Source: Aurelia coerulea (taxonomy: Eukaryota; Cnidaria; Scyphozoa; Semaeostomeae; Ulmaridae). Taken from it: a stretch of 64,000 bases of DNA. Shown piece after piece: positions 32,637 through 44,408 of the stretch (position 1 is its first letter; every line of letters begins with the position of its first letter). The stretch is from contig CM076943.1 of the NCBI GenBank assembly GCA_039566865.1, positions 48,448,124 through 48,512,123 on the forward strand, written 5' to 3'. The notes under the pieces are model-generated. The model was not told where the DNA came from. It worked only from the letters and a program-made list of their open reading frames with translations, and did no database searches. The translations under genes were made by a program, and so were the position numbers.

Positions 32637-34796
32637 GAGGGGTACTTCGGGGGGGTCCCAATACCGCAATACCGCACGAAAAAGACGCCAAATACCGCAA
32701 TACCACACTAAAAATAGCAAAATACCGCAAACGCTAGAAAACTAAAAACGAAGCTATTAATACAGTACACCGGTCTGTAGCAGTTTGATTGCCACCTAAA
32801 TCCACCTTCCTCCATCAAAATTTGTAGTCTGATCTATTAGATCGTAGTTAGATGTTTTACTGACAAAATAATGATGTGAGAACGATGGGGAAAAATTTCA
32901 TCGATGTGCTTTTAGTAAAACTGCATTGACGGCAGAAATTATGAATACATAGAACAGATCTTGTATCATAGTCGTATCATTGATCTAAACTGTTTACCCT
33001 TTAGTGGTACTGTTAATATCCGGGTCAAAAGTGCAAATGTATTCGAAAGCAACATGGTTCGAAAGGAAACTTTTCAAAACATAAAGTAATAATAATGATA
33101 ATAATAGTAACTAATATTTTGACAGGTTGACTTGTTCAGCATAAAACTATCTGTTATCATTCCAGGACCTGCAATCCTACCTATTGACAATCGTTGTAGT
33201 TGAAATTAAGGCAAAAAAGTGGAATAAAATGAAAATAGTTTAATGTACAATTAAAGGATAAGAATTTATAAGAGTCAAATACGTTTTTCTTGGACATCTA
33301 CAAAGACTTCGATGGTTTTAGTTTCTATTTATATAGCAAGATGCATATTTCGTCGGTTGAAAATGCAGGCTCCCTGGTAGGCAAACGATTTTTTTCCCGT
33401 TTCAGTGCGCATTTTCGGTAAAACAACACAAGAGTGTTAATGTCATGCTGAGATCTTTTGAAGTAACCATTCAGGTCTTTGTTGTCCCATGACGTTATCT
33501 TTGCTCTTGGGTTGAAAATTCTGGCTGCTCTATTTTGTATACACTGTAGCTTGTTTACTGTTCCTTGTGGTAGGGAAAGCTGTAGTGGGTAACAGTACAA
33601 CAGTAGTGGCCGTATCGTATCATTGTTATGTATATCGATTCTGCTACATGACGGCTGACTTTTTCGCGAATACGAGATAAAACCTTTACTCTGGCGGATG
33701 CTTTTTTGTACACATTTGCAAAATGTTGATGTAGGTTCAGATGGTTGTCCAAATCTGCACCAATGTACTTGTATGATTTTGTCTCATGAATAGTTTGATT
33801 GTAGATTTTGATGTCCACCTTTGGCTCTTTGGACAACTTTTGATGTGATCCATATAGCAAAAGTCAGTTTTACCTTTTTTCAAGTTAATGAACAAGTTAT
33901 TTTCATTAAACCAGTCTGCAACTGTTTGCAGTGCACTGTTAAGTAAATGTTCTATTTCATTTGAGTTCTTTCATGCACAATATTAAACAGTATTGTCAGC
34001 ATCAGTGAGCAGAATATGGAACGATGTCGTTGATTATCAGCCTGAAAAGGAGCGGCCCCATGATGGATCCTTGTGGGACACCACATGTAACACTTTCTTC
34101 GCATGAGCTGGTGTTATCAAAAATTACTTTTTGTTTTCTATTAAAGAGATAATCACCTATCCATTGTAATTCCACGTCATCCATACCATCACCTGGTAAT
34201 TTTGCCAGCAAGGTTACATGACGTGCTGTGTCGAAGGCTTGACGGAGGTCAATATAGTCAGCACCACTATACATAGCCCTTTATCAATGTTCTGTGTAAC
34301 CTTTTCTGACAGTAAGGTAACTGCAAGTTGCGTGGATCTCCCTTGTCTAAACCCAAACTGATGTGGGCAAAATAGGCCATTCGATTCAAGGTACTGGGAT
34401 GTTTGATTGTAAATGATTTTCTCGATAACTTTTGATAGAGGAGGAATTACCGTGATAGGCGTATAGTTGTCCAACATTGTCAGATTGCCTGATTTGAAAA
34501 CAGGGGTGATTTTCTCATTTAAAGTTTTGATTCGTGCAAATATTTGATTCGTTTTCTTCAGATAAAAATGTTGCGTGCTCTCCTCCGCAGTACCTTTTTC
34601 AAGGTTGCCAAGATACTTCGTTCCTAAACAGGAATATGGTATTACAGGAAATTTGGATGTTAATTTTCGTACAATACCGCATACCGCGCTGTGAAAGTCC
34701 GATACCGCAATACCGCAAGTTTTTTCCGTCATTACCGCAATACCGCACAAAATTTACCCCATATACCGCAATACCGCAAACCCCGAAGTACCCCTC
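32637..34796. mobile_element. G-tract element with terminal inverted repeats enclosing a LINE fragment
   Basis: GAGGGGTACTTCGGGG at 32637-32652 and its exact complement at 34781-34796. Inside both ends are short repeats of AATACCGCAATACCGC. Between them lies a broken LINE reverse transcriptase on the minus strand. No convincing target duplication. Confidence 0.75.
33325..34740 (-). pseudogene. LINE reverse transcriptase pseudogene
   Basis: Minus-strand pieces follow reverse transcriptase order: DNYTPITVIPPLSKVIEKII, QFGFRQGRSTQLAVTLLSEK, YIDLRQAFDTARHVTLLAKL, CGVPQGSIMGPLLFRLIIND, then WFNENNLFINLKKGKT and QNRAARIF. The family is a jockey/CR1-type LINE. The catalytic YADD box near 33990 now reads DADN, with frameshifts and stops before and after, so it is inactive. 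Endonuclease and ORF1 parts were not seen. Confidence 0.88.
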
Positions 34797-35819
34797 ATTA
34801 AACTTCGTCAGGCCGCACTGTAGAGCATCACAACATCGCCCTTAATGATGGTGACGTTACGGTTTTTTCACCCTGATTCCAAGCTCCTTGATTTCATGGA
34901 TATCATGGTAAAAATACCAGCCTTTTCTTCAAGAAATCCAAGATTTTCAAAGCTTTTTTCATACGGGTCCCTCCCTTTCTCATTGATGCAATCGCCATGC
35001 TCGTACTGTGTGTTCAATGCTCGCAGTTTCGCGCGTCATAATTGTGACGTCACATTGGCCAAGTCAATGTCACGTTAAACTCGCAAAACTACTCAACTTT
35101 GACACACAATTTTCTGTACTTAAACTGATAATTTTGATTTGAAACTTTCACAAAATGATAACATTATAAGTTATTTGAAAACTTTGAAAAATCGATGACT
35201 ATAATTTGGCTGCATAAGGCCTTTAGGGAGAGTGCAAAATTTATTATATGACATGGCTGGTGGAGAAGAAAAATTCTTGCAAAGAAATCTGATCACCCCG
35301 TATGAAATTATTACAAAAAAAGTAACTGCCCCGTCACCCTTTCCTTAAAAAATGTATCTGCCCCGCATTCATGAACACCAGATGTTGTATAGTACCACCA
35401 ATGAATTAGCCCCAAATACCATAACAAAATCAATTCTCGTCCTTACCAGTTTCTGTCGAGATATGACTGATGAATCGTTCTTGCAAACAACTGACAAGGA
35501 AGCTTTTCATCAATTTATACACATCATCCGAAGCATTTTTCATCCTGTTTGAATTACAACTTCATCCTCAAAATGAACAATTCTATATTTCAAACTTCAC
35601 CATGAGCGCACAAAATGTTACTGCCCCGTACATATTTGCTTTATAAAAAGTGTTGACCCAGTTCTGCACAGGCTAAAAAAAGTAGCTGCCCCGTTATGTT
35701 TTGCACTGGCCATGTTATAAACTAAACTTTGCAGTGCCCCTTAATGTACATTGAATGTACTGGGTGAGTCAGAGAAATGCATCCACCGTTTGAAAACTAT
35801 GTACAGGGAAATTTACTGA
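34797..35819. other. No gene recognised
   Basis: Contains several GTAACTGCCCCG-type phrases (35320, 35620, 35680) suggesting a weak tandem or element core, but no paired ends that I can place. Confidence 0.4.
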
Positions 35820-35924
35820 GGTCCCGTTTACACGATGCCGTTTTCATTTGACATCGGATTGGGAGGTGGCAATTCGATACCAACATTTTTCTGTTTACGC
35901 GATACCATTTTCATTTCATATCGG

Positions 35925-36233
35925 ATTGGGATCCCGGGAGGGGGGGGGGGGTACATGACTTGAGGATGGACAAGGGTCTGCCACCCGGTTTTCAGAAAGC
36001 TATCCTCTTCTAATTAACGAAACTTTCTTACCCATTTTTATGATGAATTTTGGCGGAAAACTGCTCATTTTAACCATTTTTTGCGAATTTCAGCGAAACC
36101 ACACCCATGTTTATGGAAAATCTGCCGAAAAAGGACCCTTGTTTAGAGAATTTTGGGCCCAAAAATCCACCCATATGGGCGGCACATACCCGTACCATAA
36201 ATATGTTATGTAACCCCCCCCCGGGATTGGGAT
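35925..36233. mobile_element. G-tract MITE nested in the GTTTACAC element
   Basis: CCCGGGAGGGGGGGGGGGGT at the left, AACCCCCCCCCGGG at the right, exact 8-bp duplication ATTGGGAT at 35925-35932 and 36226-36233. The core has degenerate repeats around TTTTGGCGGAAAACTG. Confidence 0.88.
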
Positions 36234-36695
36234 TCAGTTTACACGGAAACGCTTTGTCTTGTGCTGCGGAGGCGCGGAGGATTTACCTTTGTTTTAACCG
36301 TTCTAACACCCACTGTCCACTGCGTAATGAGCCAAATTAATAGGAGGCTCGTGGAGGCTCAAAGAATTGATAACAAGGGGACCGTTATAAGTTGATACCG
36401 GATTTGAGGATTCGACCGATCACGCGATATCGGATTCGTTTCATGCCACTTTCAGAGCGTAGAGCGCTTTCATTTTGAAAACGCGATAACGGTATGAAGC
36501 ATATCGGATTGGTGCGTTCTCGTGTAAACACAAGACCAATCCGATATGAAATGAAAATAGTATCATGTAAACACAAGGCCAATCTAATGTAAAACAGATT
36601 AGATATGAAATGAAGACGGTCTCGTGTAAACAGAAGGCCAACCCGATGCAAAACCAATCCGATATGAAATGAAAACAGTATCGTGTTAATTACCC

Positions 36696-36930
36696 TGGGC
36701 ACCAGACTCTCTAACATACAAGCAGCAACCAAATTAATGTTCTGTGTTTTACATCGAAGCTTATCGCAAGTGCTCGCTATTGTCTCACTGTGACCTTTTG
36801 CACTTACACAGATATGAATACTGGCTCCTGATTGGTCAATATGGGCACATCAGAACGAGGAGAGGAGCGCACTGTACTAGACTCTCTGTTTTTATGTTAG
36901 AGAGGCTGGTACCCAGGGTACGTGTTAACT
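36696..36930. mobile_element. MITE nested in the GTTTACAC element, TACCCTGGG ends
   Basis: TACCCTGGGCACCAGACTCT at the left against GAGGCTGGTACCCAGGGTA at the right. Flanked by CGTGTTAAT and CGTGTTAAC, a 9-bp duplication with one mismatch. Confidence 0.75.
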
Positions 36931-37199
36931 GGGTCTGAGGCTTCAATTTCACTTCTCAGATTTTCTTTTGGTTTTAGGTACATTTGTTCCTTCCGAACTC
37001 AGGGTTTAGCCAATAGAGCATTGGTTTTAAATCCTTAAATGTATCTTAACTGAAAGACTTCAAAGCTATTTTGCCATCATTTTATCTTCAGACGTCTCTG
37101 ATATGATATATTCAGAATCAAAATTGTTGAAAAAAAATAAAACCATCGTAATTTCTAAACTTTTGGACTGAGCATGAAATAATCTTCAAGAAAAACTTA

Positions 37200-37675
37200 G
37201 AGCCCCAACGAGGGGTCGGGGACCAGCACTTGGCGCTAAAAAACCACAACTTCACCTTCACCCATGGGGGGGGAGGGGGTTCTTGACCAAATTTTGGGTA
37301 GGGGTCTGCCGCGAGCATCTTCAAAAGAGTACCGTTGGCTAGACTAATATTTACGAAAATGGTACCCTTGGATAAACCAATTTGACCATTGTCTGAACCA
37401 ATTTTTACGAAAATGGTACCCTTGGCTAGACCAATTTTGACCACTTCCTCGACCAATATTGTCAAATTTATGCCAAATATGATATCATGACCGTTCGCTA
37501 GACCAAGATTGTCAAAAATGATACCCTTGGCTAGACCGTTGCTGGCTCAAATTAAGAAAAGTATACCCTTGGCTTGACTAGAAGTCCGAAAAAGTATACC
37601 CTTGCTCGCGGCACATCCCCAGGTACCTTTACTATGGAAGAACCCCCCCCCCGTGCCTTCACCTTCAGTTGAAAT
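37200..37675 (+). mobile_element. SINE family 1 3' fragment split by a G-tract MITE
   Basis: AGCACTTGGCGCTAAAAAAC and the ACTTCACCTTC tail end at 37262; CCTTCACCTTCAGTTG resumes at 37656 after the inserted element. Confidence 0.7.
37255..37663. mobile_element. G-tract MITE family L, copy 1
   Basis: Ends CATGGGGGGGG and CCCCCCGTG, then GGTCTGCCGCGAGCA paired with TGCTCGCGGCACATCCCC. Exact 8-bp duplication CCTTCACC. The core is a ~30-bp degenerate repeat around GGTACCCTTGGCTAGACCAA. Confidence 0.9.
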
Positions 37676-38088
37676 ATGAAATGAGCTATAAATAAGCTTT
37701 ACAATATTGCATACTTCTATCGTGCTATTAAGTTTGTTTGTCTGCACAAACTTCCAAATTCAAATTGTCTACCTTGGTTGTCTGAGCAGTCTGTCTGTTC
37801 TGCTTGCATAAGAAATGAAGAGCTGTGAGTTTTTTACGGGTTGTAACTTAACTGATAATAAACGTTTAAAAGCTCCATCACTCAAAATCAGACTGTAACA
37901 GGTTTTTAAGTAGAGTTCGATTTGTTATTCTTGTCATGGTGACTTGTTTGTGTTTCAATATTTGAATGAAGCACCGTTTGGTACCCGCCACATTTGTAGT
38001 GAGACTATAGGCTTCAGTGATTCTACGGAAAACTATTATTTGCAAGGCTTTTAAAATGAACATGCTGAAATAGGGTACTGTAGACTTA

Positions 38089-38698
38089 TACCGGGTGCCC
38101 CAAAATAAAACTATGCACGTTTGGGAGACCACAGTATATCGTACACTGGACATATTTCGAAGCTTTATAGCTTAATCGTTAGCAGAAAGCATGAATTAGA
38201 CATTGGGATTTCTTGCAACTTTTTTCATTTTCAGTTTTTAGAGCAAGAAGCGAGTTTCCTAAAATTCTAGTTTTCGAAAACACTGAAAACGATAAAAAAG
38301 CATCGATCAAGGTTTCTAAAGAATCGACATGAATGAACAAAGAGAGAACTTGTTCGTGGTGATTTGCGATTTAGAAATCGACCAATTGTATTCTGCTGTA
38401 CGATAGTTCGTACTTAACCCCTAAATCCTCCTGAAAACGTTTTCTCTTTGCTCATTCATGTTGAATCTTTTAAAATTTGATCGACATTTTTTTGATCGTT
38501 TTCAATGTTTTCGAAAACGAACATTTTAAGAAACTCGCTTCTGGCTCTAAAAACTGACAACAGAAAAATTTGCAAATATTCCTAGAAGCTAATTCAGGCT
38601 TTCTGCTAAAGATTGAGTCATAAATCTTCAAAATCGGTCCAATGTACGATTTATTTTGGCCTGCCAAACGTGCATAGTTTACTTTGGCGCACCCGGTA
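38089..38698. mobile_element. Mariner-like MITE family C, complete copy
   Basis: TA, CCGGGTGCCCCAAAATAAAA, CTATGCACGTTTGG at the left; CCAAACGTGCATAGTTTACT, TTGGCGCACCCGG, TA at the right. Long inverted arms with a short spacer around 38400. Confidence 0.85.
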
Positions 38699-38767
38699 TA
38701 AAATGATCCTAAAGCAGTAGATAGCCTAGAGCTACGAAGACCAAATGATTCGGGCTAAAACCAGCTA

Positions 38768-39141
38768 ATTGCACGGGCAAGGGGAAGATCAACTTAGGCC
38801 TATCTAAGTTTGTGTCCCTCATGGCCTAATGCCAAAAAATCAACAACTTTAGCAGTATACTTCCAATCCTTTGTCGACTAACGCATGCTTAGCATCAATT
38901 AAATATTGTTGAAAGCACCAAGTTTGTTCTTCTTCTGTGTTCATCTGCTCTCGTATAATCGAAATTGTCAAGTCTCACTGCAAGCGACCCAACAGCGCGC
39001 CATAATTCGTTTCGTTAGGCCTAGCTAATTTTAAAATGCGCCTCCCAATATTGCGAAGGTTGTCGATTTATTTTGGGTATTAGGCCATAAGGTACAAAAA
39101 TATGATAGTTCTAAGTTTATCTTCCCATTTCCCGTGCTAAT
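38768..39141. mobile_element. MITE with ~90-bp arms, GCACGGG ends
   Basis: TGCACGGGCAAGGGGAAGAT with CATGGCCTAATGCCAAAA at the left mirrors ATCTTCCCATTTCCCGTGCT with GGTATTAGGCCATAAGG at the right. Confidence 0.7.
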
Positions 39142-39654
39142 AGACTACTTTCACACGATAAAGTAATGGTTTCAAAGCGACAAAAAATGTGACGGTAAGA
39201 GAATTTTTGCCAGTGGTCACACAATGGCCTGAATGAAAGTTTAGCCACTTTTCTGTAATTCTGTCGTTGATTTTTTAGAAAATATTGAATGTTTTCAGAA
39301 TAAAAGAGTTTACTTCTTTATCAGAATTAAAGAAAAATTCAAAAAAATATTTGCAACCGTCAGTCGTAATTTACAGAAATTTTTGCATGGAAAACATGAT
39401 AACTGTCTAGAAGACCAAAACTCTTGAATGTCTATAATATTGTATCAGGTATAAACCATCATGTAAAAGCCTCGGAATTAGGTAGAGGTAGGATTAACTA
39501 GATTAAGGTTGGAGTGGAATCATGTCATCTTGTCTCCTGTGCTTTCTCGGCCTAGCGTTAGGTCACAGCGGATCTGAGGCATCGCGCGCGCATACACAAC
39601 ATCTATGTTTGCAATATGATATCAAGCACCGGTCTTTCATTTTTCTGGCACAGG

Positions 39655-40330
39655 ATTTATGATTTTGATGACGTCATATCCTCAAATTATTCTGTTACAG
39701 TTTTCCTATAATTAAATGGCTTGGAAGGAATTTAGGGTTTTTTCTGTAAAGCTGCCGTGGAAATTTATTGATATCTTGATTAGTTTCAAAATGGCAGTAT
39801 TTATTAAATTTGAACTATGACATCATAAAATTTCCATATCCTAAATCAGAAAAGCTACAGATTTCTGCTTGCCACCATATTGTAGACCTTAATGAACTAA
39901 GGTTTCTTTCAGGTTATGTCATTTTCCCTCTATTGCTTTAGAATTTACGACGATATAAATATTTTCAAAATTTTCCATGAATCTTTTCAAAAATGAATAA
40001 ATTGCCGCTATTTCGAAAAAAACAAGATATCGACAAATTTTCACGGCAGATTTACAGCAAAGTACCACGAGTTCCTTTCAAGCCATTCAATTCAAAGAAA
40101 AACTTCATAGAATTTTGCGCCCACCTTGTTTAAAGATTCGAAAGATTTGAGCCCTATGATTGAATTATGCTGTAATTTCAAGGATTATGAAGATTTTTGA
40201 CAAATCCAACAGCATGAGAATTATGAATGAGCAGCAAAAATTTCTTTCAAGCCATTCCATTCTAATGAATAGGTTACAAACTTTACACCAGTCTTTTTGA
40301 AGATGCTGAATCTATGCAGGGTAATGTAGA
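39655..40330. mobile_element. MITE family J relative
   Basis: Shares GATGACGTCATATCCTCAAA, GCTTGCCACCATATTGTAG, TTCAAGCCATTCAATTCAAA and GATTCGAAAGATTTGAGCCC with the copies at 23185 and 48760. Ends not sharply placed. Confidence 0.5.
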
Positions 40331-40358
40331 CACAATCCAAACTAATCATGTCCCAATC

Positions 40359-40561
40359 AGGGGTAGCGGCAGAAATCTTCCGACAGAGGGGCTGGAGCTT
40401 CCGGCAGGGGGGCTAAAATGGCTAGAAAATGCAGCTTTCATACGTCATTTTGCCAAATCTCCTCCGACAAGAACTCAAAATGTCCTCCGACGGGGGGGGG
40501 GGGCTAGATGCTTCCGACGAGGGGGCTGTAGCCCCCCTAGCCCTCCCCTGGCGCCACTCCT
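40359..40561. mobile_element. G-rich hAT-like MITE
   Basis: CAGGGGTAGCGGCAGAAATC at the left and CCCCTGGCGCCACTCCTG at the right. The core is a degenerate TTCCGACAGAGGGGCT repeat. Flanks GTCCCAAT and CTCCCAAT are a near-match duplication, offset by two bases. Confidence 0.55.
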
Positions 40562-41214
40562 GGACTCCCAATACCTATGATATGACATGCCAGCTAGCAG
40601 GATCGTAGAAAAGCAGAGATTCCAGAACAAAAAATTTCTCTTAGTAACAATGTTAATCTAGATTTAACATAAGATCTATTCTAATAATACAGTCTCTGTT
40701 TATACCCTATAAACAATCTGATCCTATTACATAGACAACCCAGTTAAAATACGAATACTTTGAAAGCTAAAAAATGTACATTTAACTTAAGCATAGTTAC
40801 TGAAGTTAACAGCTCTATTTCATAGAATATCTCCATTCCATACACATGTAATCTTTGAAAGTAACGTAAGAGTTATCAAAACTTAGATATTGAGTCCACA
40901 ATATACTTTTTCTTCCTACCCTGCCCCAAGCCCAATAGATTTGAATGAAAGTGTAATGATGCGGATTATGGACACAAATGTTATGGACATTGTTCAAAGT
41001 CATTAATTCCAATGGTAAATTGTACAGGTAAAACAAATGTCATGCACGTGTAGCTTAAGATAACTAAAGAAATAATGTGTGCAGTTCTTCATGAAATGGC
41101 AGTGTCCACAGGGGCACACCCAGAACAAATTTCGTAAAAATTTGAGTTACAGATTTTCTGCAGCTAAAACTGCCTGATCTACCGTTTTCTTATCATCATC
41201 GAAACTTAGACTGA
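40562..41214. other. No gene recognised
   Basis: AT-rich, nothing supported. Confidence 0.4.
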
Positions 41215-41790
41215 TTGCAAGTTCGTAGTTATTGCTATTGATAGGCTGATGGACGCTATAACTACGACTCATGGACTTTCACATTGAAAATTGGGACGAA
41301 ATTGTTTCCCTCGATTTCATGTCCGATATGGAAACCATAGCAACGCTGTACGATAAGGTGAGTAATGGCGGTGGGCCTAAATTGTCAGCTCAATCATCAG
41401 ATAATAAAACGCCTCAAAAGTCAAGTTTTGAGTGACGTTAGCAATGAACAAAAGCCACAAGTATTCGCATGAATGTTTCTTTAATGCAAGAATTAACAAA
41501 CCTTTCAGTTTCAACAAGAATTTCCTCATTTTGAAGGCAATCTTCATCTAGCAATAGTGCACGCCAACACGCCACGGCTCCTGAAATTTTCCAACTACGG
41601 AAAAGAGGCCATCAACCTCGTTTCCAAGGGCACAGAAAAATCTGTGCGCCCATTGTTTATTTTCGTCCCACTTTTTGATGTGAAAGTCCATAAGTCCCAG
41701 ATTGAGGAAATATATATATTGTTGTTGTTGTTGTCATTGCTGTTGCTGTTGTTGTTGCGATAACTGGGACTAATTCGTGAGTCTAATCGA
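41215..41790 (+). repeat. Family F element, left copy of a large inverted repeat
   Basis: Nearly identical in reverse complement to 46993-47582. Includes GTAGTTATTGCTATTGATAG, GCGCCCATTGTTTATTTTCG and a (TTG)n run at 41719-41758. A 68-codon frame inside has no recognised domain. Confidence 0.85.
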
Positions 41791-41922
41791 AACTCCCGAT
41801 TTTACCCCCAGCCTGCCCAATTTATCTCGCAGACCCAACAAGAAATGCTACAGCTGTTAATGATATCCAACACTTTTCGTTGTACGTTTGATAATGTGAA
41901 ATACTGTTATGTGAAATACGAT

Positions 41923-42422
41923 ATTAATTGCGGCATGTTGTAAAAACTGGACCCTAAGACCCTAGGACCTGTGAGACCCCTAGGACCTTTAAGTACTAAA
42001 AATGAAAAGGACCCTTAACACCAGAGGGACATCACCACAGACAAACAATAGATCAATGTCATCAAGCTGTCAAACAAGTGGCTGCGTGTTGTATGAGCTT
42101 CCCATCTTTCATCCTACGAACTTTCGTCCGTTCAAACCAACGTCAGGATGCCCTTATTCATGCAGAAAGTCTTTAAAATAACACAATAGGAGATACTCAA
42201 AATAGTACTTCTTCATGGTATAAACTCTCTGCATCATTTCTGGTATTGGTTTGAAAGAGTGGAACTTCATTGGATGGAAGAGGGGAAGTCAATGATACAC
42301 AACTTCCTCATTATGACACTCTGGTGTTAAGGGTCCTTTTCATTTCTAGTACTTAAAGGTCCTAGGAGTCTCAAGGGTCCTAGGGTCTTAGGGTCCGGTT
42401 TTTACAACATGCCATTAATTGC
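41923..42422. mobile_element. Mutator-like MITE, ~90-bp terminal inverted repeats, 9-bp duplication
   Basis: GGCATGTTGTAAAAACTGGA at 41932 and its complement ending at 42413 extend inward about 90 bp (GACCCTAAGACCCTAGGACC, AAAAGGACCCTTAACACCAG). Exact 9-bp duplication ATTAATTGC at 41923-41931 and 42414-42422. Long TIR plus 9-bp duplication is the Mutator signature. Confidence 0.88.
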
Positions 42423-42444
42423 GTTGCATTTCACTGCCATCGAT

Positions 42445-42480
<36 letters not shown>
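42445..42480 (+). repeat. (GATT)n microsatellite
   Basis: Eight to nine uninterrupted GATT units. Confidence 0.9.
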
Positions 42481-43017
42481 GTATCGAATTTATATTAAAG
42501 TTATACATATTTCCTTTGTAAGCATAAGCACTGCAGCGATCAAGGTTCTGAAACCGTTAAGCAACTCATCTCGTTGTTATCAGCAACGCAGAGGATACTG
42601 GGTCGAGATAAATTTCCGGCAAAGCCTTCTAAAAAAAAAACAGACCACAAACAAAGAGAATAGGGACTAGGCTAATCTATTCCAAGAAATTGATAAATCT
42701 AAGGAGGATTGCAAGTGATCAAAGGTATCTCTATGAACAAGGTCAAAGTTACTGATGAAGTTTCTTCACAGCACATTGCTGAAGGTCCTTCACAGCACTG
42801 AACGCTGTCTAACAGTAATGCAAAAACGTTCAGTGGGGCTCGACGATGTTTTCATATGGGAGCTTCGCTGCCTTTGGCCGAAGCTTCAGATCGGCTTGTT
42901 GGTTTATTTTCGTAACTTTTATCGGGCCTATCATAAGTTTTCTACTTTTGCTGCTAAGAGCCACGGACATGATAAGTTTTCACACTTTGCTGGAAGGTGG
43001 TGAGTAAAACAAGTTTA

Positions 43018-43790
43018 AGAAATCTTTGGTGGGCTGTGGAATAAAAAAGTGTGTGGAAAAAATTCAAAACTAAATGTTATCCGTCAGTCAAAGGCTTACT
43101 TTTTTACAGCAAATTTTGCTAGAGAGCTCATCTAGAAATTAGGAAATGCTGGCAAGGGGCTTGTATGGGAACGAAAATTCCATGCTCGATTCTGGTCCAT
43201 GCTTTACTGACCATTGACATTTAAATGTAATACCATTGTCAAAATTTGAATTCCAACCGCAAATAAATCGTGGGCCGGAATCGAACGTGGAATTCTTGTT
43301 CCCATACAAAACCCATACCAGCATCACCCTTATTTTTTGGTCTAAAAGATGAGCAGTCTTTCTAAAGGTAATGCGTCCATGTAAGTACAGCAACTTTGCT
43401 ATTTTCACGTGATATTTCATGTGATCATTTGACCGTAGTACTAATAAGATAGCTGGAACTAATATAAGCAGACTGATGATTTACTTGCGGTTGTGATTCC
43501 AAAGCTGAACCCGAAGTCTAACAGCAGGCAGCCTCGTTGTGATATTTAAATTCTAATTTTGCATGTGATCAGTAAAATTCTACCAATCACAGTGCGCTCT
43601 TCGAGGCGCTTCGTCAGCATCGCGTCAGCAAATTTTGACAAGAGTGTATACGCAGCTGTACTTACATGGACACATTACCTTTAACAAAGAAAATTTTCAC
43701 ATCTAACTTTGCTTTTCACTGATAGATTAACATTCAGTTTTTAACATCGGCTGCGTATTATTTAATCCACAGCACCCCAAACATGTTTAC
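43018..43790. mobile_element. Mariner-like MITE family H, copy 1 (diverged, expanded)
   Basis: TTGGTGGGCTGTGGAATAAA at the left and ATTTAATCCACAGCACCCCA at the right. Inner parts match 59138-59657 (TCAGTCAAAGG, TTGTATGGGAA). Confidence 0.6.
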
Positions 43791-43791
43791 T

Positions 43792-44160
43792 AAGACCCCG
43801 TTACGAAACTAATACGGCATGAAACTGTGCCGTATTCGTTTTTCTGTCAAAACGGAATGCCGTTTACACGATACCGGCACGAAATGAAAACGATAGGTTT
43901 TGACCAGGCGCAGAGTGAGGATTTGTCAAGGCGCATGCTCTCATTTGCCAGATTATCGCCTCGATGTGAATCCGACATGAAATGATGCCGTATTCGCCGT
44001 TTACACTATGCCGGTAGAGCGACGAAGCCAGTTAGCATGCCGTATTCATTTCGTGCCGTATTCAAGTTAAAACTATGCCGGCATAGTATAAACGGGAGGC
44101 CAATACGGCACAGTTTCATGCCGTATTCATTTCGTACCGGCGTAGTGTAAACGGGGTCTT
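43792..44160. mobile_element. GTTTACAC-type MITE just 3' of GATA gene 2
   Basis: AAGACCCCGTTACGAAAC at the left and GTGTAAACGGGGTCTT at the right; ATGCCGTATTCATTTCGT and GGCATGAAACTGTGCCG phrases repeat in both directions. It could lie in or just past the 3' UTR of gene 2. Confidence 0.75.
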
Positions 44161-44297
44161 ACTTTTGCTCATCGAGTATGTATTTTGAGTTAGCAGCGCA
44201 ATCTATCAATGCTTATTTTAGTAAATTAAGATCGGAAGACATCTAAAAAATTATTTGAGGCTGGGTTCGTTGATTCAGGGAAGATGACGGAGTTCAT

Positions 44298-44408
44298 TTA
44301 TACACAACCATATTTGATTGGATCTTGCTTCAATCGCTTTGTTTTTCCTGATGATTTCCTATTTCGTTTTTGAATTACATTCTTCTTCATTGCAAGAGGT
44401 CGATTTAC
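44298..44408 (-). CDS. GATA: GATA gene 2, exon 4 (basic tail and stop)
   Basis: Acceptor CTTTACAG abuts 44408. The exon starts [18 protein letters not shown], then [10 protein letters not shown], and ends YGCV with TAA at 44300-44298. This is the basic tail that follows every GATA C-finger, 7.8 kb from the finger exon. It lines up with exon 4 of gene 1 for its first 20 residues and is then shorter. A GTTTACAC-type MITE (43792-44160) begins 138 bp past the stop. Confidence 0.88.
   Translation of the reverse strand, partial: VNRPLAMKKNVIQKRNRKSSGKTKRLKQDPIKYGCV

Larger units (their letters stand above)
35820..36937. mobile_element. GTTTACAC-type element carrying two nested insertions
   Basis: Left end GGTCCCGTTTACACGATGCC with GTTTTCATTT; right end TGAAAACAGTATCGTGTT, interrupted by an insertion and resuming AACTGGGTC. 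The inside has repeated ATATCGGATTGG and GATATGAAATGAAAAC phrases. The host was interrupted at 35933 and again at 36705. Confidence 0.72.

Noticed and set aside
33325..34740. Intact reverse transcriptase gene
   Set aside because: Motif order is preserved but the frame is broken several times and the catalytic box is changed.
36385..36732. Minus-strand frames of 66-115 codons
   Set aside because: They fall within the repeated phrases of the GTTTACAC element and the nested MITE.
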